Shown here piece by piece: positions 32,723 to 37,616 of a DNA stretch of 37,616 nt. Position numbers and translations under genes: made by a program. Positions within the stretch are counted from its first letter, which is position 1. Each line of letters opens with the position of its first letter. Source of the DNA: UKL13-2 sp040379385 (GTDB taxonomy: Bacteria > Pseudomonadota > Gammaproteobacteria > Burkholderiales > Usitatibacteraceae); the NCBI GenBank assembly GCA_040379385.1, contig JBEILF010000007.1, forward strand, positions 1-37,616, written 5' to 3'. The notes beneath the pieces were generated by a model, which saw nothing but the letters and a program-made list of their open reading frames with translations, did no database searches and was not told the origin of the DNA.

Positions 32723-33547
32723 CTATTTCCAAACTGGCAGGTTTAACCACCAGCCCCACCATTCGGGCCAGCCGCGGGTCCAAAATGGTCCGCTAATCAC
32801 AATACACACAGCACTCCAGAATACCGCGCTCAAGGCAAGGAACAGACCGAGGCGATGCACACCTAACGTACCGATGGAATAGCCGATAGCATCGCGGAAG
32901 AAAGTGTTCTCATGTTCGGCAGTTTTGACTGGCTCGCCTTTTGCAGGATTGGTGGAGGATAGTATTAATCCACCGTGTAATGAGAGGGCAAGCGCGGTTC
33001 CAAAGAAGAAACTGACCGCGAGCATGTGTGCCGGGTTGTAGTGAAAATGCAGGTACTGGTAGCCTGTGTTTGAAACCCAGTCGAGATGGCTCATGATGCC
33101 GTAGGGGAAGCCATGTCCCCACGCACCCATCAGCAGCGGGCGAATGACAACCAATGTGACGTACGCCAGAATCGCGAAGGCAAATGCAAACGGAACGTGG
33201 TACCCCATTCCCAATTTTCGACAAATCTCAACTTCTCGCAGCGCCCAAGAGACAAAGGCACCAATCGCACAGACAGTGATGATCTGCCACAGTCCGCCTT
33301 CCATCAACGGCGCGAATCCGAGACCGTACTTAAGGTCTGGCGGCGCAATATTGATTTGCCACACATTCCATGTTGTGCCTTGCGAGGCACCCCATAAAAT
33401 GAGCGCGGTGCCGACCACCGAAAAGAATATGGTCGTGACGCCGAAGAATCCCACGTAGAACGGCCCGACCCAGAAATCAAACAAATCGCCGCCTAGAAGC
33501 GTTCCCCCGCGAACTCGGTATTTCTTCTCAAAACTTAGCATCGCCAT
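32723..33547 (-). CDS. pufL: Photosynthetic reaction centre L subunit PufL
   Basis: The L subunit carries the active electron-transfer branch and the QB site. 274 residues, the standard length, five membrane spans. The start MAMLSFEKKYRVRGGTLLGG is nearly the family consensus, followed by LFDFWVGPFYVGFFGVTT. HFHYNPAHMLAVSFFFG contains the special-pair histidine and LSLHGGLIL the iron histidine; HENTFFRDAIGYSIGTLGVHR covers the QB loop. The ATG has GAGGAG six bases upstream. The 268-base gap between pufA and pufL contains nested hairpins. Confidence 0.97.
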   Translation of the reverse strand: MAMLSFEKKYRVRGGTLLGGDLFDFWVGPFYVGFFGVTTIFFSVVGTALILWGASQGTTWNVWQINIAPPDLKYGLGFAPLMEGGLWQIITVCAIGAFVSWALREVEICRKLGMGYHVPFAFAFAILAYVTLVVIRPLLMGAWGHGFPYGIMSHLDWVSNTGYQYLHFHYNPAHMLAVSFFFGTALALSLHGGLILSSTNPAKGEPVKTAEHENTFFRDAIGYSIGTLGVHRLGLFLALSAVFWSAVCIVISGPFWTRGWPEWWGWWLNLPVWK

Positions 33548-33730
33548 GGCGCACTCCTCGAACGTGTCTGATTTTTTCTACCGAATCCTCAGGACACCTG
33601 TGGGTTCCTGACAGATTTTTGGAAATTTTTATTTCATGTGTTGATACAGTCGGCAAAAATTGCCAGCCTACCTAGCTACGACAATCTTGTTGTAAAACGA
33701 GTACATACGTCGTCTTGGTTAAACAACGGA

Positions 33731-33786
33731 CGAAGTCAGTGCCGAAGTTCTACTTCGAATGTACGTAACAGCCGCACCCGACTTCG
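33731..33786 (-). promoter_or_regulatory. Nested hairpins in the pufA-pufL intercistronic region
   Basis: An inner stem CGAAGT/ACTTCG (33743-33748 and 33752-33757, loop 3) lies inside an outer stem CGAAGTC/GACTTCG (33731-33737 and 33780-33786). The 268-base pufA-pufL gap is long for this operon and codes for nothing I recognise. In Rhodobacter the same gap carries hairpins that stabilise pufBA mRNA and raise LH1 over reaction-centre synthesis; an equivalent role is inferred. Confidence 0.5.
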
Positions 33787-33815
33787 CCCGCCTACTACAA
33801 ATGCACCATTGCCAA

Positions 33816-33998
33816 TTACTTCGGCGCCGGTGCCATCTGACTGACGGCCGGACCAGCTTTCGCCGCAGGGCCAGCAAGCCAATTGAACCTGTCCGTGCTG
33901 AGCAAGATGAAATGAATCACGATTGCTAGCGTGAACAGAAACGCCGCCAGTGCCACGAGGGCACGACGCGGGTCGAATAACGTCCAAATTCGCCACAT
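33816..33998 (-). CDS. pufA: LH1 light-harvesting alpha polypeptide PufA
   Basis: 60 residues, ATG preceded by AGGAGG. The start MWRIWTLFDPRRALVAL is the LH1 alpha consensus; His29 (AIVIHFILL) ligates bacteriochlorophyll, and the downstream FNWL supplies the Trp that hydrogen-bonds the pigment in LH1. The last 18 residues form an Ala/Pro/Gly-rich tail ending MAPAPK, similar in style to the PucA tail. It pairs with PufB to form the LH1 ring around the reaction centre. The gap to pufB is 74 bases. Confidence 0.95.
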   Translation of the reverse strand: MWRIWTLFDPRRALVALAAFLFTLAIVIHFILLSTDRFNWLAGPAAKAGPAVSQMAPAPK

Positions 33999-34072
33999 GT
34001 TCCTACCTCCTAAAAAATTGCGACACAGTTACAGATCAAACCGGATTTGTCTTCTAGAAAACGAATACCGGT

Positions 34073-34225
34073 CTAGCCCGCAAACCAAGGGCGCCAGGTC
34101 CAGACCAACACATGAGCCACAGTCGCAATCACCGTGAATATCACCATACTGGAGACAAACAAACCGTGAAATGCTCTTGCTTCCTCAGCGGATAGTCCCG
34201 ATAGGGATTTACCTTGTTCCGACAT
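34073..34225 (-). CDS. pufB: LH1 light-harvesting beta polypeptide PufB
   Basis: A 50-residue protein. The ATG at 34225 is preceded by AAGGAGGTTTTTT, a very strong ribosome-binding site. Translation reads SLSGLSAEEARAFHGLFV for the head, with the conserved His20, then a membrane span with His38 (TVAHVLVW) as the bacteriochlorophyll ligand, and the diagnostic WTWRPWF end of LH1 beta. The WRPW ending separates it from the LH2 beta at 28536. It is the first antenna gene of the puf operon. Confidence 0.95.
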   Translation of the reverse strand: MSEQGKSLSGLSAEEARAFHGLFVSSMVIFTVIATVAHVLVWTWRPWFAG

Positions 34226-34372
34226 AAAAAACCTCCTTCACGAAGTTCCGAGCCGCCTTTCGACAACCCGGTACAGCACCGTACGAATCCCATACGGCGA
34301 GGATCACCATCCGCCGCTGTAACACGAGACGGATGATTAACGCCCTAAATTCAGGGCATATTCTTTTGATCA
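34226..34372 (-). promoter_or_regulatory. pufB leader with short hairpins
   Basis: 147 bases between the pufQ-position gene and pufB. It contains GCCCT/AGGGC (34342-34346 and 34353-34357) right after the upstream stop, and weaker repeats (CCGTA/TACGG and CATCCG/CGGATG) nearer the middle, then the pufB ribosome-binding site. This could be a processing or promoter region that sets high pufBA expression. No sigma70 boxes are convincing. Confidence 0.35.
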
Positions 34373-34600
34373 CTAATCCATGAGCGCCATCGCCAATGTT
34401 GAACGCGCTTGATTACTTGCTTCACCCAATATCGGCGGGTGTTTTTTTGCCTCGCCGGCAGTCGGCACCAGCCTTGTCGCCAACACGATGACAAGGAATA
34501 TCGGGAAGCTAATGACGAAGAGCAAATGGAACAAACGCTCGTCACGCTTCTTCAGATTCTGTCGTTCAGCCTCAACGAGGGTGCTATGGGAATTATTCAT
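34373..34600 (-). CDS. PufQ-position small membrane protein (divergent PufQ candidate)
   Basis: 75 residues. A charged N-terminus (LKKRDER) is followed by one membrane span, about residues 23-43 (LFHLLFVISFPIFLVIVLATR), and a C-terminal tail that ends in an amphipathic ARSTLAMALMD. Its ATG overlaps the bchZ TGA as ATGA. The size, single span and place between bchZ and pufB are those of PufQ, a protein linked to bacteriochlorophyll delivery to the antenna in Rhodobacter. I cannot see convincing residue-level identity to Rhodobacter PufQ, so the assignment rests on position and topology. Confidence 0.65.
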   Translation of the reverse strand: MNNSHSTLVEAERQNLKKRDERLFHLLFVISFPIFLVIVLATRLVPTAGEAKKHPPILGEASNQARSTLAMALMD

Positions 34601-36066
34601 GCAGTCGCTCCTTCTAAGAGTGCATCGCGTGCTTTTTCAACATGGGACTCCAACACAATTTCGCTACCGGCAAGCCGGGTCTCGCGCTCTGCGCGGTCTC
34701 GCAATCGTTTGGCAACAGAGATGCGAATCAGGACAGGTTGATCATCAACCATGGACTCGAGCAGCGCCTTCGCAGCGTCATTCCATGGCAACGCCTTGGT
34801 TGGTTTTGCGAGCGTCGCATCCACCTTATCCATTTGGCTTGCCAGTGGCAGGATGTGGAACAACATGTCAAACAGGGCATTCGATACTTCTTGAATCAGA
34901 TAGGTCGCGCCCGAGTAGCCCATAAACGGCGTTCCGGTATGGCGGCGAATAATCGCGCCTGGAAACGAAGCCGGAATGTACGAAGTCCTGGCGCCACACT
35001 CGGCGAGATACATGCGTTCGTTGTAGCTCCCAAACATGACCAACGGCGGCTTATCGCGTACGAGTTGCCTAACAGTTTCGTTATCGGTCTTAGCGCCGGC
35101 CAAACGAGGAATCGCAAAGTGGCATGGCAAGCCCATTTCGGTTTCGAGGAAGTGGCGTATGCCTCGGGTGTAGGTCTCATTCGCGACCACCGCAAAACTC
35201 GCGGTACCAAAAAAATCCTGCGTCACGGAACGCCACAAATCCCAGATAGGCTTAATGGTTGTGTGCTTTTCGCGCTCGATGAACGGCTCCGGGTCAAGGC
35301 CCAACAGCTCGCCCAGGCTACGCAAAAATTTGGTGGTGCTGAGTAAGCCGATTGGTGCTTGCAAATAGGGCCGCTCAAGACCCTCGCAGAGCATGCGGCC
35401 AAATTCACGATACATACAAATATTGACTTCTGCGTCAGCCAGTTTGCGAACATCGGCAAGATGGCTGCCTAAGGGGAAAGTCATGTTAACTTTCGCGCCA
35501 ATACCTTCGACTAAGCGGCGGATTTCTGCTAGGTCGCTTGGCATATTGAAGGTGCCGTACGCCGGTCCGATAATGTTTACCAGCGGGCGAACCACACCAT
35601 CGGCGTCTGGCGTGCGCGGCTTCGCTTCTGGCACGGCTCCGCGCTTGTTACCGTATTCAGTCCACAACCAATACATTGCGCGGTTCGCACATTGCCACTG
35701 ATCCTCGTCGATGGTGCGAGGCAAGAAGCGCAGGATGTTGGTACCTTCGGGTGTTACTCCGCCACCAATCATTTCCGCAATGGAGCCTGTGACCACCACC
35801 GCAGGCAAATCGGGATCAAGTGTTGAGTGCGCTTGTTTCATCGCCCCCTCAGTGCCGTCACGCCCAAGATGTTCTTCCGCCAGTCCGGTTACAACAATCG
35901 GCAACTCATGCGGCGGTAGACCATCGGTATAGTGAAGCACAGACGTGACCGGTAAATTCTCGCAGCCAACAGGGCCATCAATGACTACTTGTAACCCCTT
36001 AATTGCTGTGAATACATACACAGCCCCCCAATAGCCACCTGCGCGATCATGGTCAAGCACTAGCAT
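34597..36066 (-). CDS. bchZ: Chlorophyllide a reductase subunit BchZ
   Basis: The NifK-like subunit of chlorophyllide a reductase (BchXYZ), which reduces the C7-C8 bond of ring B to make the bacteriochlorin. 489 residues. Cys35 (DGPVGCENLPV) is a cluster ligand contributed by BchZ. Other landmarks are the N-terminal DHDRAGGYWGAVYVFTAIKG, VVTGSIAEMIGGGV, NIIGPAYGTFNMPSDLAEI and GYSGATYLIQEVSNALFDML. Its start overlaps the bchY stop by one base, and the pufQ-position gene overlaps its own stop, which joins pigment and antenna genes on one transcript. Confidence 0.96.
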   Translation of the reverse strand: MLVLDHDRAGGYWGAVYVFTAIKGLQVVIDGPVGCENLPVTSVLHYTDGLPPHELPIVVTGLAEEHLGRDGTEGAMKQAHSTLDPDLPAVVVTGSIAEMIGGGVTPEGTNILRFLPRTIDEDQWQCANRAMYWLWTEYGNKRGAVPEAKPRTPDADGVVRPLVNIIGPAYGTFNMPSDLAEIRRLVEGIGAKVNMTFPLGSHLADVRKLADAEVNICMYREFGRMLCEGLERPYLQAPIGLLSTTKFLRSLGELLGLDPEPFIEREKHTTIKPIWDLWRSVTQDFFGTASFAVVANETYTRGIRHFLETEMGLPCHFAIPRLAGAKTDNETVRQLVRDKPPLVMFGSYNERMYLAECGARTSYIPASFPGAIIRRHTGTPFMGYSGATYLIQEVSNALFDMLFHILPLASQMDKVDATLAKPTKALPWNDAAKALLESMVDDQPVLIRISVAKRLRDRAERETRLAGSEIVLESHVEKARDALLEGATA

Positions 36067-37601
36067 CAGATCATCTCCTCTGCCTTCTTTATCTTCATCA
36101 GCTTGATGACTTGTCGCTTGGTGTAATCCTTGAATTCGGGTCGATCTTTCGGCACACCACTTGCGGCCTCCCAGACACCCGATGTGTACCCTTCGCCAAC
36201 ACCAGAGAAAAAGTCTTTCATGGTCTCGAATCGACCTTTGTTTGCTAGGGCAGCATTAATGACAGTTGCCAATGAACCTGCACCGGCAGGGCCCATCAAC
36301 GGTCGCGCGGAAATCAGGTTTGTGAAATACAAACCTGGAATCGTTGCCTCCTTAGCGGCCTGCACGATCGGTGTCGTTCCAATCGCCAAGTCAGGCTTAA
36401 ATTCACGCATGGCTGCAAGGTCCTGCTCAAGCGAAGCCCGATACTGCACATGCACCCCACGCGCCTCCAGCCACTCACGATCAAGATCACTCCACTGGGT
36501 TTGCGGGCATGCAGTACCGACGTAACGGAGATCCGCACCCGATTCCACCAGCAGTCGTGCGACCAACAGTTCTGATCCCTCGTAGCCGCTCATAGTGATG
36601 CGCCCCTTGATGGGCATTGCCGATAGCGCACCTTTAATCGCTGGAAGAATGCGATTTTTTGCTGCATCAATTTTGTCTTGTGGCGTGTTCGTCGCCACGC
36701 CGATGTTTTGTAACCAGGACTCAGTACCGTCATAACCTACCGGCGCCGAGCCGACGATCATGCGCCCGGCGGCTGAAAACTCTCGCAAGCTGGCTGTGTA
36801 GAAGGGATGAATGGCGGCGACGGCGGCACAATCAAGTGCGGCGTAGAGTTCACGCCACTCACGCGTTGGTACCACCGGACCGGCGGCTAATCCCATCGGC
36901 TCCAACATCATGCCGATGGTCATCGGGTCTACTGGAAAAACTTCACCAACGATGGAGATTGTCGGCTTTTCGTTTTTGCCGTTACGTGGTGCTTGTACTG
37001 GTCCTTGCTCCGCTTCCCCGATAGCATACTTGAGCATTGCACCGGCAAGGACGTCTTTTGCTTCGGCATGTGTCGGCACGCCAAAGCCGGGAACATCGAT
37101 TCCAATGATCCGAACACCATTGATTTCTTTAGGCAGCAACTGTAAAGGCACGCCGCTGGCCGTTGGCACACACAAGTTAATGATCACAACAGCGTCATAC
37201 AGCGAGGGATCCGCCAACTTGTAGGTCGCTTCGCGGATGTCTTCGAACAACTTACCGGTGACCAACGATTCCGAATTGAACGGAACGTAGCCCACCGTTC
37301 GACGCGCACCGTAGAAGTGGGAGGTGAATGTCAATCCGTAGACACAACAAGCTGAGCCCGACAAAACCGTCGCCGTACGCCGCATGCGGAGTCCGACGCG
37401 CAAGGATCCGAACGCGGGACACATCGACTGTGGCTGGTCATGTGGTCCTTTCGGATAGTCTTTTGCGTACTGATCCAATGTCTCGGTCTTGCCTGCGCTT
37501 TTGGCGGCAGAGAGCATCTGCTCTTTGCCGGAGTGGCAGCCAAGCCCGTCAACCTTGATGGCCTCAGGGTTCGCGATTGGTGTTTGATCGATATCTTGCA
37601 T
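36066..37601 (-). CDS. bchY: Chlorophyllide a reductase subunit BchY
   Basis: The NifD-like partner of BchZ. 511 residues. Expected cluster-ligand cysteines are Cys61 (QSMCPAFGS), Cys85 or Cys86 (GSACCVYGL) and the one in INLCVPTASGVPL. VEGYP-like PFNSESLVTGKLFED and DVPGFGVPTHAEAKDV are family segments. The ATG at 37601 is preceded by a TAG in the last bases of the window (37611-37613), which may be the stop of bchX, but too little is visible to say. The gene is complete. Confidence 0.95.
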   Translation of the reverse strand: MQDIDQTPIANPEAIKVDGLGCHSGKEQMLSAAKSAGKTETLDQYAKDYPKGPHDQPQSMCPAFGSLRVGLRMRRTATVLSGSACCVYGLTFTSHFYGARRTVGYVPFNSESLVTGKLFEDIREATYKLADPSLYDAVVIINLCVPTASGVPLQLLPKEINGVRIIGIDVPGFGVPTHAEAKDVLAGAMLKYAIGEAEQGPVQAPRNGKNEKPTISIVGEVFPVDPMTIGMMLEPMGLAAGPVVPTREWRELYAALDCAAVAAIHPFYTASLREFSAAGRMIVGSAPVGYDGTESWLQNIGVATNTPQDKIDAAKNRILPAIKGALSAMPIKGRITMSGYEGSELLVARLLVESGADLRYVGTACPQTQWSDLDREWLEARGVHVQYRASLEQDLAAMREFKPDLAIGTTPIVQAAKEATIPGLYFTNLISARPLMGPAGAGSLATVINAALANKGRFETMKDFFSGVGEGYTSGVWEAASGVPKDRPEFKDYTKRQVIKLMKIKKAEEMI

Positions 37602-37616
37602 CGTGTTGGCCTATAC

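Noticed and set aside
33688..33705. TGT-N12-ACA match in the pufA-pufL gap
   Set aside because: It matches only the six defined bases, without TGTCA/TGACA arms or a promoter beside it; about nine such matches are expected by chance in a window this size.

Overview
The window is most of a photosynthesis gene cluster (PGC) from a purple phototrophic proteobacterium, with about 7 kb of ordinary chromosome on its left side. The flanking class I Orn/Lys/Arg decarboxylase, the RsuA-family pseudouridine synthase with a long basic N-terminus, and the Ala/Pro-tailed LH2 alpha subunit (a feature I recall from Rubrivivax) point to a betaproteobacterium of the Burkholderiales type. That assignment is inference; no rRNA gene is present. 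The aerobic cyclase gene acsF is present and no bchE is seen, which fits an oxygen-tolerant or aerobic anoxygenic phototroph.

Layout. 1-5460: the 3' part of an Old Yellow Enzyme gene (+), a bidirectional terminator, a small unknown gene coupled to a decarboxylase gene (-), a pseudouridine synthase gene (-) and tRNA-Val(CAC) (+). 5575-7160: a small membrane protein and a DUF3422 protein (-). 7310-13511 (-): ppaA, ppsR, bchG, a PucC-like transporter gene and bchP, in transcription order. 13512-13999: a divergent control region with two exact TGT-N12-ACA PpsR-type operators, one overlapping the -35 box of a sigma70-like promoter for bchF. 14000-28931 (+): bchF-bchN-bchB-bchH-bchL-bchM-lhaA-puhA-puhB-puhC-acsF-puhE-pucB-pucA, tightly packed with many start/stop overlaps and closed by a strong terminator. 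29047-37601 (-): in transcription order bchY-bchZ-(pufQ-position gene)-pufB-pufA-pufL-pufM-pufC-pucC. The puf operon therefore converges on pucBA. bchX, bchC, bchD, bchI and the crt genes are not in the window and presumably lie beyond the right edge.

How it works together. AcsF, BchH, BchM, BchL/N/B, BchF, BchY/Z (with BchX outside), BchG and BchP cover most steps from protoporphyrin to bacteriochlorophyll a. PufL, PufM and PuhA form the reaction centre, PufC is its tetraheme electron donor, PufA/PufB form LH1 and PucA/PucB form LH2. LhaA, PucC, PuhB, PuhC, PuhE and the pufQ-position protein are assembly or pigment-delivery factors. PpsR (repressor) and PpaA/AerR (B12-type antirepressor) provide oxygen and light control.

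The most interesting points are: the LH2 alpha subunit carries Phe44-Leu45 in place of the aromatic pair that red-shifts B850, the signature of blue-shifted B800-820 (LH3) antennas; pucBA is separated from pucC, which sits on the opposite strand at the tail of the puf operon; PpsR lacks the mid-protein cysteine of the classical redox pair; and several conspicuous hairpins sit in the puc and puf intercistronic regions. I found no CRISPR array, insertion sequence or clearly novel multi-gene system.
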